A stretch of DNA of 64,000 bases, taken from contig JBFXAZ010000005.1 of assembly GCA_050183765.1 (NCBI GenBank), forward strand, positions 34,008-98,007, in the 5' to 3' direction. Under the pieces are notes generated by a model, which was given only the letters and a program-made list of their open reading frames with translations, made no database searches and had not been told where the DNA came from. Positions 1 to 8,163 of the stretch are shown here, one piece after another. The position numbers and the translations under genes were made by a program. Source of the DNA: JAFAZJ01 sp050183765. GTDB taxonomy: Bacteria; Pseudomonadota; Alphaproteobacteria; Reyranellales; Reyranellaceae. Numbering within the stretch: position 1 is the stretch's first letter; the number at the start of each line of letters is the position of its first letter.

Positions 1-603
1 GAGCGCCACCAGCACGTCCTGCACGCGCAGCAGATTGGCCTCGGCCGCCTTCAGGCGCAGCTCCGCCTCGTGGCGGCGGGCGAAGAGGCCGGTGATGCCG
101 GCGGCCTCGTCGATCACCAGCCGGCGGTCGGCCGGCCGGGCGTTGATCAGCGCGCCGATGCGGCCCTGGCTCACCATCGCCGTCGAGCGCGAGCCCGAGG
201 CGGCGTCGGCGAACATGGTCTGCACGTCGCGCGCCCGCGTCTCGCGCGCGTTGACCTTGTAGAGCGAGCCATGGCCGCGCTCGATGCGCCGGATGACCTC
301 CAACTCGTCGGCATCGTTGAAGGCCGCCGGCGCGATGCGGTTCCTGTTGTCCAGGCGCAGCGCGACCTCGGCGATGTTGCGCGCCGGCCGCTGGCCGGTG
401 CCGCCGAAGATCACGTCCTCCATCTCCGAGCCGCGCATCTGCTTGGCCGAGGTCTCGCCCATGACCCATTTGAGGGCCTCGACGAGGTTCGACTTGCCGC
501 AGCCATTGGGGCCGACGATGCCGGTCAGGCCGGGCTCGATGGAGAGCTCGGTCGGGTCGACGAACGACTTGAACCCGGAGAGGCGGAGGGACTTGAACTG
601 CAC
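1..603 (-). CDS. smc: Chromosome segregation ATPase SMC, N-terminal part (runs off left edge)
   Basis: The first 201 residues of an SMC protein are visible; the coil, hinge and C-terminal head lie beyond the window. SMC compacts and individualises sister chromosomes as an ATP-driven ring with ScpAB. The translation begins VQFKSLRLSGFKSFVDPTEL and has the Walker A GPNGCGKSN at about residues 32-40. The start is a GTG at 603, because an in-frame TAA, the stop of the upstream dsbA-like gene, lies 21 nt earlier. Both genes are therefore in the same frame and probably cotranscribed. SMC family membership is certain; the GTG start is likely but not proven. Confidence 0.93.
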   Translation of the reverse strand, partial: MQFKSLRLSGFKSFVDPTELSIEPGLTGIVGPNGCGKSNLVEALKWVMGETSAKQMRGSEMEDVIFGGTGQRPARNIAEVALRLDNRNRIAPAAFNDADELEVIRRIERGHGSLYKVNARETRARDVQTMFADAASGSRSTAMVSQGRIGALINARPADRRLVIDEAAGITGLFARRHEAELRLKAAEANLLRVQDVLVAL

Positions 604-624
604 GTCGGCTACCCGCTGTCGTGG

Positions 625-1311
625 TTACTTGAGATACTTGGCGAAAAGCTCTTCGAAGGCCGGCACGGTGCGCGCGCCGCCGAAACGCTGACCGTTGACG
701 AACAGCGTCGGCGTCGAATCGACGCCCAGCGCCACGCCACCCTGCTGCTCGGCGAGCACCGCCTCGAGGCCCTTCTGGTCGTCGAGGCAGGCCTTGGCCT
801 GCGCCTCGCCCAGCCCGGCCAGCCGCAGGAGCTTCTGCAGGTCGGCCAGCGGCTCCTTGCCGGCGGCCCAGTTCGACTGGGTCTGGAAGATCGTGGCGAC
901 GACGCCGAAATAGCGGTCGCGATCGACGCATTCGGCGAGCTGCGCGGCCTGGGCCGCGATGCGGTCGAGCGGGAAATCGCGGTAGATCAGCCGCACCTTG
1001 CCGGTGTCGATGTACTTGGTCTTCAGCTGCGGCAGGACCTCGTTGTGGAACGCCGCGCAGTGGCTGCAGGTCATCGAGGCGTACTCGACGATGGTGATGG
1101 GCGCGTCGGCGCTGCCCAGGATGTGGTCCTTCTCGACCGGCTGCAGGCCGGCCGGCACGGCGGTCGCGGGCGGATTGGCCGCAGGCGGCGTAGCCTGCGC
1201 CTGGGCAGGCGCAACAGGGCTCGGCCCGCCCGGCCGCGTGGTCACGTAGACCCCGCCCAGGATCAGGACCACGACGACAACCCCGCCGACGAGTATCCAG
1301 ATATTACGCAT
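625..1311 (-). CDS. DsbA-family thiol:disulfide oxidoreductase, membrane-anchored
   Basis: A 228-residue thioredoxin-fold protein of the DsbA/Thioredoxin_4 type, expected to make or shuffle disulfides in periplasmic proteins. An N-terminal hydrophobic segment (about residues 5-24, VVVVVLILGG) acts as signal or anchor, then comes a Pro/Ala/Thr-rich linker to about residue 55. The active site CSHC is at about residues 83-86, and a cis-Pro region is near STPTLFVNG close to the C-terminus. A possible ribosome site AAGGGG precedes the ATG by 6 nt. It lies just upstream of smc on the same strand. The partner substrate cannot be told from the sequence. Confidence 0.9.
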   Translation of the reverse strand: MRNIWILVGGVVVVVLILGGVYVTTRPGGPSPVAPAQAQATPPAANPPATAVPAGLQPVEKDHILGSADAPITIVEYASMTCSHCAAFHNEVLPQLKTKYIDTGKVRLIYRDFPLDRIAAQAAQLAECVDRDRYFGVVATIFQTQSNWAAGKEPLADLQKLLRLAGLGEAQAKACLDDQKGLEAVLAEQQGGVALGVDSTPTLFVNGQRFGGARTVPAFEELFAKYLK

Positions 1312-1466
1312 CGAAACCCCTTAACCCCCAACATCTTGGGGTGCTGGCCTGTGGAGAGTCAACGAAGGCCGGCAATGGTCTTTTCCACACCGGCGACGCA
1401 ACGGATGGTGCCGCGCACGTAACAAGGCGCCCGGGCAGCGTCAAACCGCGATGGCGTGATCACGGC

Positions 1467-1955
1467 TCAGGACTTGTCGCGGGCGAGAATGGCGCGGCCA
1501 AGGCGTTCCAGCGCCGCCTTCAGGCGCTCATCGGCGATGCCCTCGGTGGCGGTTTTCAGCGCCGCCTGGCGATGGGCCGGCAGCTTCGGGCGGCCGCGCG
1601 GCGGCGGGTTCGGCGCCAGCGGCAGCGGACCCTGCACCAGAGCCAGCCGGCTCACCGCCGCGCGGCCGTAATAGGCATTGATGCGCGCCACGATCTGCGG
1701 CGCGTCGTGCTGCAGCACCAGCGCGGCGGCGGGGACGACCAGCAGGCGCAAGGTGGTGCCGGTGAGCTTGTCGGGCAGCGAGACCCGGGCCAGCTCGTCG
1801 CCCACGATCAGCGGCCATTCGGCCAGCAGCGACGCCAGCGCCGTGCCGCGCGCCTTGGCCAGCGGGCGGATCAGCCCGGGCACGGTCGCGCCCAGCCGCT
1901 TGAACCGGCCGCGCCGGTCCAGGGTGATCTCGGCCTCGGGATCGTCCTCGCTCAT
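1467..1955 (-). CDS. DUF721 (DciA-like) protein
   Basis: A 162-residue DUF721 domain protein. The family includes DciA, the replicative helicase loader or operator of bacteria lacking DnaC, so a role at replication forks is possible. The conserved core is at about residues 20-105, with the motif WPLIVGDELARVSLP. The reading frame stays open upstream through the palindromic repeat (adding MLGMTEA), but the ATG at 1955 (MSEDDPEAE) leaves that element and is the more natural start. It is divergent from mutY across the repeat. The domain is recognised by pattern; the function is inferred from the family. Confidence 0.78.
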   Translation of the reverse strand: MSEDDPEAEITLDRRGRFKRLGATVPGLIRPLAKARGTALASLLAEWPLIVGDELARVSLPDKLTGTTLRLLVVPAAALVLQHDAPQIVARINAYYGRAAVSRLALVQGPLPLAPNPPPRGRPKLPAHRQAALKTATEGIADERLKAALERLGRAILARDKS

Positions 1956-1958
1956 GGC

Positions 1959-2045
1959 CTCTGTCATTCCGAGCATCGCGAGGAATCTTGGACTTGCGCG
2001 GCGCGGTCAATCTAAAGATTCCTCGCGATGCTTGGAATGACAGAG
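1959..2045. repeat. Intergenic palindrome, family A (copy 1)
   Basis: Two 31-nt arms (1959-1989 and 2015-2045) are inverted copies with one mismatch, separated by 25 nt. The arms contain TGTCATTCC and GAGGAAT cores that recur at 57516-57583 and, in diverged form, near 15.9 kb and 29.4 kb. The element fills the whole gap between the divergent DUF721 and mutY genes, so their promoters must lie in it or overlap the genes. Both arms read MLGMTE outward, which inflates predicted N-termini on both sides. Confidence 0.9.
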
Positions 2046-3185
2046 GTGTTGGTGGCGCGCAGACGCAAGGACGAGGACGAGACGACGGTCGCGCTGCCGG
2101 AGGGCCCCGATCCGCGTCTGCACGCCGAACGCCTGCTGGCCTGGTACGACCGCCATCGCCGTGTGCTGCCCTGGCGCGCGCCGGCGGGGCGGCGCGCCGA
2201 TCCCTATCATGTGTGGCTGAGCGAGATCATGCTGCAGCAGACCACGGTGCAGACCGTGGGCCGCTACTTCCTCGCCTTCGTCGAGCGCTGGCCCACCGTG
2301 CGCGACCTCGCCGCCGCGCCGCTCGACGACGTGCTGCATCTCTGGCAGGGGCTGGGTTACTACGCCCGCGCGCGCAACCTGCATGCCTGCGCGCGCGCCG
2401 TGGTCGAGCGTCATGGCGGCGCGTTTCCCGATGACGAGGAGTCGTTGCGCGTGCTGCCCGGCATCGGCGCCTACACGTCGGCCGCCATCGCCGCGATCGC
2501 CTTCGACCGTCCTGCCAGCGCCGTCGACGGCAATGTCGATCGCGTGATCACACGCCTGCACGCGCTCGAGCGGCCGATCCCGGAAATCAAGACCGAGATC
2601 CGAGCGCTCGCGGCACGGCTGGTGCCGCGGCAACGCGCCGGCGACTACGCGCAGGCGATGATGGATCTGGGCGCCACGGTCTGCATCCCGGGCGAACCGC
2701 GCTGCTTCGTCTGTCCGCTGATCGAGCTGTGTGCGGCGCGCCGGCTGGCCATCGCCGCCGAGTTGCCGCGCAAGCGCGCCAAACCGGCGCGGCCGGTACG
2801 GCGCGGCATCGCCTTCTTCCTGCTGCGCAAGGACGGCGCCATCCTGCTGCGAAGGCGCGCGCCGCGCGGCCTGCTGGGCGGCATGATGGAGGTGCCGTCG
2901 AGCGACTGGCGGGAAGGGCCGCTCGATCGCGCCGCGGCGCTGCAGCAGGCACCGATCGACACACGCTGGCGCGCCCTGCCCGGAACTGTGCGCCACGTCT
3001 TCACGCATTTCGAGCTCGAGCTGTGCCTGGTCACCGCGCGCCTGCCGACCGAGCGCGCGGCGGCGGCGCTCGAGGATGCGCAATGGTGCGCGGTCGACCG
3101 GCTGGGCGAGATGGCGCTGCCGACGGTGATGAAGAAGGTGCTGCGCCACGCGATCATGGCGACGTCAGTGAAGGGCGCTACCTGA
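2028..3185 (+). CDS. mutY: A/G-specific adenine DNA glycosylase MutY
   Basis: MutY removes adenine mispaired with 8-oxoguanine in base excision repair. The 385-residue frame has the helix-hairpin-helix VLPGIGAYTSAAIAAIAFD with its catalytic Asp (VDGNVDRV), the early LPWR and LQQTTVQTV motifs, the [4Fe-4S] ligands C-x6-C-x2-C-x5-C near residues 220-240, and a C-terminal NUDIX-like 8-oxoG recognition domain (RHVFTHFELE). The length is normal. The ATG at 2028 and the one at 2037 lie in the palindromic repeat; GTG codons at 2046 and 2052, the latter behind AGAGG, could be the true start. Function is secure, start uncertain. Confidence 0.95.
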   Translation: MLGMTEVLVARRRKDEDETTVALPEGPDPRLHAERLLAWYDRHRRVLPWRAPAGRRADPYHVWLSEIMLQQTTVQTVGRYFLAFVERWPTVRDLAAAPLDDVLHLWQGLGYYARARNLHACARAVVERHGGAFPDDEESLRVLPGIGAYTSAAIAAIAFDRPASAVDGNVDRVITRLHALERPIPEIKTEIRALAARLVPRQRAGDYAQAMMDLGATVCIPGEPRCFVCPLIELCAARRLAIAAELPRKRAKPARPVRRGIAFFLLRKDGAILLRRRAPRGLLGGMMEVPSSDWREGPLDRAAALQQAPIDTRWRALPGTVRHVFTHFELELCLVTARLPTERAAAALEDAQWCAVDRLGEMALPTVMKKVLRHAIMATSVKGAT

Positions 3186-3210
3186 TGGTCGCGCAGCGAG
3201 GAGGCGGGCG

Positions 3211-3558
3211 ATGGCGGCGAAACGGCAGCGGCACACCACGGCGAACCCGCAATGGCGCCGCCGCTTCAGGCGCTCGCTGGCCCTCGGCGCGACGGCGCTG
3301 GCGGTCATGCTGGGCATCGGCATCCTGGGCTACCACTACATCGCCGGCCAGGAATGGAGCCTGGCGCTCCTCAACGCCTCGATGATCCTGAGCGGCATGG
3401 GCCCGATCGGCGACATCGCGCGCATCGATGCGCGCATCTTCGCCTCGCTGTATGCGCTGTTCAGCGGCCTGGTGTTCGTCGGCGTCTGCGGCATCCTCTC
3501 GGCGCCTTGGGTGCATCTCTTCCTGCACAACTTCCACGCCGATCTCGACGAGGGCTGA
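3211..3558 (+). CDS. Small membrane protein, unknown function
   Basis: A 115-residue protein with a basic N-terminus (KRQRHTTANPQWRRRFRRS) and two or three hydrophobic stretches: about residues 23-43, a weaker one at 50-65, and 75-98 (FASLYALFSGLVFVGVCG). It ends in HLFLHNFHADLDEG. The positive N-terminus suggests the amino end is cytoplasmic. It follows mutY by 25 nt on the same strand with GGAGGCGGGCG before its ATG, so it may be cotranscribed. I do not recognise a family with a known role. Confidence 0.7.
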   Translation: MAAKRQRHTTANPQWRRRFRRSLALGATALAVMLGIGILGYHYIAGQEWSLALLNASMILSGMGPIGDIARIDARIFASLYALFSGLVFVGVCGILSAPWVHLFLHNFHADLDEG

Positions 3559-3612
3559 AAAGCGAGAGCTGACGCGCAGGCAACGCAAAGGGTGCCGCGG
3601 CTTTACCCGCGA

Positions 3613-3649
3613 CACCCTCACCCCCCAAACCCGCTCTCCCAAGTCGGGG
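3613..3649. repeat. Half copy of palindromic repeat family B
   Basis: This 37-nt tract (CACCCTCACCCCCCAAACCC onward) matches the arm of the longer family B elements near 27.4 kb, where the opposite strand reads TTACCCCAACCCTCTCCCC. The second arm is missing. It lies between the converging small membrane protein and entericidin genes. Confidence 0.45.
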
Positions 3650-3660
3650 CGTGGCGTTTC

Positions 3661-3789
3661 CTAGAAGACCTTTTCCTTGACCCAGCGCGAGGTGCTCGAC
3701 ACGTCCTTGCCGACTCCCTCGACGGTGCCGCAGGCGGCGATCGGCGCGAGGATCAGCAAAGCAAGGCACAATCGTTTCAGCACACGCAT
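3661..3789 (-). CDS. Entericidin-family small lipoprotein
   Basis: A 42-residue protein with a lipoprotein signal (LLILAPIAAC, lipobox Cys at residue 20) and the entericidin hallmark GTVEGVGKDV right after it. Entericidins are tiny membrane lipoproteins linked to envelope stress and programmed lysis; the exact role in alphaproteobacteria is not known. GGAG lies 6 nt before the ATG at 3789, which supports this start over an in-frame ATG at 3801. It sits directly downstream of ccrM on the same strand. Confidence 0.82.
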   Translation of the reverse strand: MRVLKRLCLALLILAPIAACGTVEGVGKDVSSTSRWVKEKVF

Positions 3790-3818
3790 GGTTTGCTCCA
3801 TGTCGTTGACGGGGGACT

Positions 3819-4919
3819 TCACTGCAGACGCGCCCGCATCTGCTGGCGCAAATGATCGATGGGCAACCGCCGGCCGCCGCCGAGATCGTGGTGCCAGAAG
3901 GTCCAGCCGTTGCACGAGGGCGCGCCCTGCACCGCGGCGCCCACCTGGTGGATCGAGCCGCGCACGTCGCCGAAAGCGCCGCTGGTGCTGAGCGTGCCGT
4001 CGGCCTTCACCCGCGCAAGGATGCGGCCCGAGGGATCGGCCAGCACGGTGCCCGGCATCAGCAGGCCGGTCTCGACCAGCGCGCCGAAGGGGATGCGCGG
4101 CTCGTTGCGCTTGGCGGGCTTGAGCGCCACGTCGTCGGCCGACAGCGGCTTGATCGCGGCGATGCGCTTGCGCGCCACCTCGGCGTAGCTCTCGTCGCGC
4201 TCCAGGCCGATGAAGCGGCGGTTCAGCCGCCGCGCGACCGCGCCGGTCGTGCCGCTGCCGAAGAAGGGATCGAGCACGATGTCGCCGGGATTGGTCGCGG
4301 CCATCATGCAGCGGAAGAGCAGCGCCTCGGGCTTCTGCGTCGGATGCGCCTTGCGCCCGTTGCGATCCTTGATGCGCTCGGCGCCGGTGCACAGCGGCAG
4401 GGTCCAGTCGGAGCGCATCTGGATGCCTTCGTTGAGCTCCTTCATCGCCTCGTAGTTGAAGGTGTAGTTCTTGCGCCGCTTGTCGCGGGCCGCCCAGATC
4501 AGCGTCTCATGCGCGTTGGTGAAGCGCTTGCCGCGGAAGTTCGGCATCGGGTTGGTCTTGCGCCAGACGATGTCGTTGAGCAGCCAGAACCCGAGATCCT
4601 GCAGCGCCGTGCCGATGCGGAAAATGTTGTGGTAGCTGCCGATCACCCACAACGTGCCCTCCGGCTTCAGCACCCGGCGCGCCTCAGTCAGCCAATCGGC
4701 GGTGAAGGCATCGTAGGTCGCGAAGTCGGCGAAACGGTCCCAGTCGTCATCGACGGCGTCGACCCGGCTGTTGTCCGGCCGGTGCAGTTCGCCTCCGAGC
4801 TGAAGGTTGTAGGGGGGGTCGGCGAACACCATGTCCACCGACCCCTCCGGTAGGTCCTTCATCAAGGTGACGCAATCACCAACTAAAATACGGTCGGTGA
4901 CCGTACGCTCGCGCCGCAT
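3819..4919 (-). CDS. ccrM: Cell-cycle adenine DNA methyltransferase CcrM (GANTC)
   Basis: CcrM methylates adenine in GANTC and ties transcription to chromosome replication in alphaproteobacteria. The 366-residue protein is a beta-class N6-adenine MTase: catalytic DPPY at about residues 35-38 (ADPPYNLQLGG), target region in the middle, and AdoMet motif DPFFGSGTTGAVA at about 225-237. The C-terminal extra domain (residues 265-366, with GSIHQVGAA and PSCNGWTFWH) is the CcrM-specific part absent from HinfM. Length matches the Caulobacter enzyme. The upstream region holds five GANTC sites, which fits methylation-dependent self-control. Confidence 0.96.
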   Translation of the reverse strand: MRRERTVTDRILVGDCVTLMKDLPEGSVDMVFADPPYNLQLGGELHRPDNSRVDAVDDDWDRFADFATYDAFTADWLTEARRVLKPEGTLWVIGSYHNIFRIGTALQDLGFWLLNDIVWRKTNPMPNFRGKRFTNAHETLIWAARDKRRKNYTFNYEAMKELNEGIQMRSDWTLPLCTGAERIKDRNGRKAHPTQKPEALLFRCMMAATNPGDIVLDPFFGSGTTGAVARRLNRRFIGLERDESYAEVARKRIAAIKPLSADDVALKPAKRNEPRIPFGALVETGLLMPGTVLADPSGRILARVKADGTLSTSGAFGDVRGSIHQVGAAVQGAPSCNGWTFWHHDLGGGRRLPIDHLRQQMRARLQ

Positions 4920-4994
4920 GAAGAATGTCCCGTATCAATATGAGAAGGCTGTAGAAAAGCCTGTTGAAAACGCCCGGATCATGCCTTTTTGCGC

Positions 4995-5080
4995 GAATCG
5001 CGTCAATAGGAAGAGTCATTGGAATCAAAGATTTATGATGGACTCTTAAAGTAAGCCAGATTTGGGGATAGTCTGGAATC
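4995..5080. promoter_or_regulatory. Cluster of five GANTC sites upstream of ccrM
   Basis: GANTC sites lie at 4995-4999, 5013-5017, 5022-5026, 5041-5045 and 5076-5080, within 86 nt. A random sequence would have about one per 256 nt. The tract is also more AT-rich than its surroundings and lies between ccrM (start 4919) and the 3' end of rnhB. In Caulobacter the ccrM promoter region carries GANTC sites through which methylation state affects expression; the same is inferred here. Confidence 0.75.
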
Positions 5081-5132
5081 CCGACCCACCACCCCTTGCG
5101 CGTGGGCAGCCTGCAGCCAGGGACAGGGGTGC

Positions 5133-5741
5133 CTAGAGCAGCCGGTTGAGCGGCGAGAAGCTCATGCGGTGGTGCGGCGTAGCGCCCAGGCGCGCGATGG
5201 CCTCGAGATGGATTCCGGTGCCGTAGCCGGCATTCTGGTGCCAGCAATACTCGGGATAGCGCTGACCGAGCAGCGCCATGATGCGATCGCGCGTGACCTT
5301 GGCGACGATCGAGGCGGCGGCGATCGAATAGACCTTCGAATCGCCTTTCACCACCGCAAGCCCCGGGCATGGCAGATGCTTCGGCAGTCGATCGCCGTCG
5401 ACCAGCGCGAAGGCCGGCGCGGCGTCGAGCGCACGCACGGCACGCACCATCGCCTGGAAGTTGGCCTGCAGCACGTTGATGCGATCGATCATCCGGGCCG
5501 AGGCGGCGCCGACGCCGATGGCGACCGCATCGCTCTCGCGCAATGCCGCATAGGCGCGTTCGCGTTCCTCCGGCGTGAGCTGCTTGGAATCGTCGAGCAT
5601 CGACAGCAGGCGCCGCTTGATGCGCGTGCGATCGATGATGACGGCGGCGGCGACCACGGGGCCGGCGAGCGGACCGCGGCCGGCTTCGTCGATGCCGACC
5701 ACCAATCCGTCATACTGCGATTCGAGCCGGAAACTCGGCAT
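5133..5741 (-). CDS. rnhB: Ribonuclease HII
   Basis: RNase HII cuts RNA in RNA/DNA hybrids and starts removal of single misincorporated ribonucleotides. The 202-residue protein has the active-site motif GIDEAGRGPLAGP near residue 16, the second Asp/Glu region LDDSKQLTPEER, ALVDGD, and KGDSKVYSIAAASIVAKVTR. Length matches the family. The ATG at 5741 was chosen because the longer open frame runs over the divergent nucleotidyltransferase gene and adds no family sequence. It lies upstream of ccrM on the same strand, a pairing seen in other alphaproteobacteria. Confidence 0.95.
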   Translation of the reverse strand: MPSFRLESQYDGLVVGIDEAGRGPLAGPVVAAAVIIDRTRIKRRLLSMLDDSKQLTPEERERAYAALRESDAVAIGVGAASARMIDRINVLQANFQAMVRAVRALDAAPAFALVDGDRLPKHLPCPGLAVVKGDSKVYSIAAASIVAKVTRDRIMALLGQRYPEYCWHQNAGYGTGIHLEAIARLGATPHHRMSFSPLNRLL

Positions 5742-5778
5742 GCACCCCGTCGCGATCGATGCGCTAGAATCGCAAACG

Positions 5779-6345
5779 ATGGACCAAAAGCAAATCGCCA
5801 CCGTGGTTGATATCCTGTGGAAGGATGAAGCGGCCGTGGCGCAGCTCGCCGCGTTGCGTTCGCTGTCGCTGCCCGATTCCTGGATCGGCGCCGGCTTCGT
5901 GCGCAATCGCGTCTGGGACACCCTGATCGGTCGCGTCACGCGCACGTCGCAGGACGATGTCGACGTCGTCTACTTCGACGATGCCGATCCCGATGGCGAT
6001 CACGAGACCGCCATCGAGGCGCGTCTGGCCGCGCTGGTGCCCGGCGTGATCTGGCAGCCGCGCAACCAGCGGCGCATGCATCTGTATCGGGCCAAGGGCG
6101 ACGCGCCGTATCGCGATACCGAGGATTCGCTGCGCTATTGGCTGGAGACGCCGACCGCCGTTGCCGCTCGCCTGACGGACGATGGGCGCATCGAGCTGCT
6201 GGCGCCCTATGGCCTCGACGATCTATTGAACCTCACCTGCAGGCCGACGCCCGCCGGCCTGCGTCGCGCCGACGACTATCGTCAGCGTCTGGCGAGCAAG
6301 GGCTGGCGCGAACGCTGGCCGGAGGCGCGTTTCCTGGAGCCCTGA
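5779..6345 (+). CDS. Nucleotidyltransferase family protein (NTP_transf_6 / DUF925 type)
   Basis: A 188-residue protein with the family order: WIGAGFVRNRVWD near residues 35-47, the metal-binding Asp pair in DDVDVVYFDD at about 59-68, and the YRDTEDSLRYWLETPTAVA stretch at about 116-134. The fold is a predicted nucleotidyltransferase; the substrate is not known for the family. The ATG at 5779 starts the conserved MDQKQIATVVDIL block, and the upstream extension overlaps rnhB. It is followed 4 nt later by an MFS gene. Confidence 0.85.
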   Translation: MDQKQIATVVDILWKDEAAVAQLAALRSLSLPDSWIGAGFVRNRVWDTLIGRVTRTSQDDVDVVYFDDADPDGDHETAIEARLAALVPGVIWQPRNQRRMHLYRAKGDAPYRDTEDSLRYWLETPTAVAARLTDDGRIELLAPYGLDDLLNLTCRPTPAGLRRADDYRQRLASKGWRERWPEARFLEP

Positions 6346-6349
6346 TCCC

Positions 6350-7531
6350 TTGTCCCTGCGTACCGCGCGGCCGCCGATCTGGCTGCTGATGATGGCGACC
6401 GTCGCCTCGCAGCTGGCGCTGACCATCTACCTGCCGGCGCTGCCCAGCATCGCCCAGGACTTCAACGTGCCCTACGGCACGGCGCAGCTGACGCTGTCGA
6501 TCTACCTGCTGGCCTTCGCGTTCGCCCAGCTCGCGGTCGGGCCGTTGTCGGACCGCATCGGTCGCCGCCCGGTATTGCTGGGCGCGCTGGCGATCTTCGT
6601 CGCCGCCTCGGTGGCCTGCGCGCTGTCCGTCTCGGTCGAGATGCTGATCGGTGCGCGCTTGGCGCAGGCCTGCGGCGCCTGCGGCGGTGTCGTGCTGGGC
6701 CGCGCCATCGTGCGCGACAGCCGCAGCGCGCAGGAGGCGCCGCGCGCCATGGGCTACATGGCCTCGGGCATGGCCCTGGGGCCGGCGCTGGCGCCGCTGC
6801 TGGGCGGCCAGGTGCTGGTGCTGTTCGACTGGCGCGCCACCTTCTGGCTCACCGCGATCGTCGGCGCCGTCGTGCTGGCGCTGGTGGTGCTGATCCTCGG
6901 CGAGACCGCGCCCAAGCGCGCGCAGCCGTCAGGCTGGTTGCGCGGCCTGCTCGAGGGCTTCGCCATCGTCGTGCGCGAACGCCGCTTCGTCGGCCTGATG
7001 ATCGCCGCGACCTCGGCCTCGGCGGCGTTCAACATCTTCTTCTCCGGCGGGCCGATCCTGCTGATCAACGTGATGGGCGTATCGGCGACGCTGTTCGGCT
7101 GGTTCACGCTGGCCTGGGCCGGCAATTTCGTGCTGGGCAGCCTGCTGCAGACCCGCCTGCAGGGCATCATCCGCAGCATCAACCTGATCGCCGTGGGCCA
7201 GCTCGTGCTGGTCGCCGGCGCGCTGGGCATGGTGGTCACCGCGCTGGCCGGCTACGTCACGCCGCTGGCGCTGATCATCCCGCTGATCGTCATGGGCCTG
7301 GGCAACGGCCTGAACATGCCCAACGCCATGGCCAATGCGCTGGCCTCGGTGCCGGGCAACCATGTCGGCGCCGCGTCGGCGCTGATGGGCTTTGTGCAGA
7401 TGATGACGGCGACCGCGCTGACCGTGCTGATGGGCTACGTGCCGCACGAGACCCAGTTCAACATCGGTCTGGGTATCGCGCTGGTCGGCCTCGCCGGCTT
7501 CGCGGGCTGGGCGATGCTGGTGCGGCGATAG
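6350..7531 (+). CDS. MFS drug-resistance transporter, Bcr/CflA type
   Basis: A 393-residue, 12-helix major facilitator exporter. The N-terminal LTIYLPALPSIAQDF and the loop 2-3 motif GPLSDRIGRRPVLL are typical of the Bcr/CflA drug:proton antiporter subfamily. It is expected in the inner membrane, exporting small toxic compounds; the substrate cannot be read. The start is TTG at 6350, 4 nt after the preceding stop with GGAG 11 nt upstream, so it is probably translated together with the nucleotidyltransferase gene. A later ATG pair (MMATVAS) would cut into helix 1. Confidence 0.9.
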   Translation: MSLRTARPPIWLLMMATVASQLALTIYLPALPSIAQDFNVPYGTAQLTLSIYLLAFAFAQLAVGPLSDRIGRRPVLLGALAIFVAASVACALSVSVEMLIGARLAQACGACGGVVLGRAIVRDSRSAQEAPRAMGYMASGMALGPALAPLLGGQVLVLFDWRATFWLTAIVGAVVLALVVLILGETAPKRAQPSGWLRGLLEGFAIVVRERRFVGLMIAATSASAAFNIFFSGGPILLINVMGVSATLFGWFTLAWAGNFVLGSLLQTRLQGIIRSINLIAVGQLVLVAGALGMVVTALAGYVTPLALIIPLIVMGLGNGLNMPNAMANALASVPGNHVGAASALMGFVQMMTATALTVLMGYVPHETQFNIGLGIALVGLAGFAGWAMLVRR

Positions 7532-7773
7532 AGGGCTCGGCGAAGGGGCCTTCTGGTCGCATTGAAATTCCGGCAGATTCTTACCATATTCTGACGATGA
7601 CTACGATCTGCGCCACCACGAGGAAACATCCGCTCGCGGGCTTGTAGCCCCGGGGCTTGGCTTTCAGCGCCCCAAGGATCCGGGGCTTCGTTCAGGCGCT
7701 TTCGATCAGGTTTTCACATCCTCAAGTCCATCAGGCCGTGCCGCATTCGCGCACGTGCGTCGCGGTGATCATC

Positions 7774-8160
7774 ATGACCCAGCACGATTCCAAACCCCCA
7801 ATCGTCGTCAGCGACTCCGACCATGAGCGTCTCAGCGACCTCGCGATGGGTGCGCTCGCCCGTTTCCCGGAGATCGCCGAAGAGCTGCAGGCCGAGATGG
7901 ACAGGGCCGAGGTGGTATCGGCCTCGGCGCTGCCCGCCGATGTCGTGCGCATGGGCTCGACCGTCGAGTTCCGCCTCAACGGCGGCCAGCGCCGGCGCGT
8001 CGAGCTGGTGTTTCCCATCGATGCCGACATCTCGGCCAACAGGATCTCGGTGCTGACGCCGATCGGCACGGTGCTGATCGGCCTGTCGGCCGGCCAGTCG
8101 ATCAATTTCACCGCGCACGATGGCCGCGAGCAGTCGCTGACCGTGCTGAAGGTCGGCTGA
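7774..8160 (+). CDS. rnk: Regulator of nucleoside diphosphate kinase Rnk (GreA/B C-terminal domain)
   Basis: A 128-residue Rnk-like protein. It has a short N-terminal helix (HERLSDLAMGALARFPEIAEELQAE is the region) then a GreA/GreB-type C-terminal domain with VRMGSTVEFRL, RVELVFPIDADI, SVLTPIGTVLIGLSAGQSI. Rnk proteins bind RNA polymerase and affect nucleoside diphosphate pools. Start ATG at 7774 gives family length; an upstream ATG at 7657 adds unrelated sequence. It converges with the nuclease gene 3 nt away. Confidence 0.9.
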   Translation: MTQHDSKPPIVVSDSDHERLSDLAMGALARFPEIAEELQAEMDRAEVVSASALPADVVRMGSTVEFRLNGGQRRRVELVFPIDADISANRISVLTPIGTVLIGLSAGQSINFTAHDGREQSLTVLKVG

Positions 8161-8163
8161 GGC

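Noticed and set aside
2046..3185. Frameshift or truncation in mutY because of the odd N-terminus
   Set aside because: All MutY motifs including the Fe-S Cys and the NUDIX-like end are present; only the start is blurred by the repeat.
4920..5132. A chromosomal origin, given AT-rich DNA with many GANTC sites beside ccrM
   Set aside because: No DnaA boxes (TTATCCACA-like) and no dnaA, parA or gidA nearby; regulation of ccrM explains the sites better.
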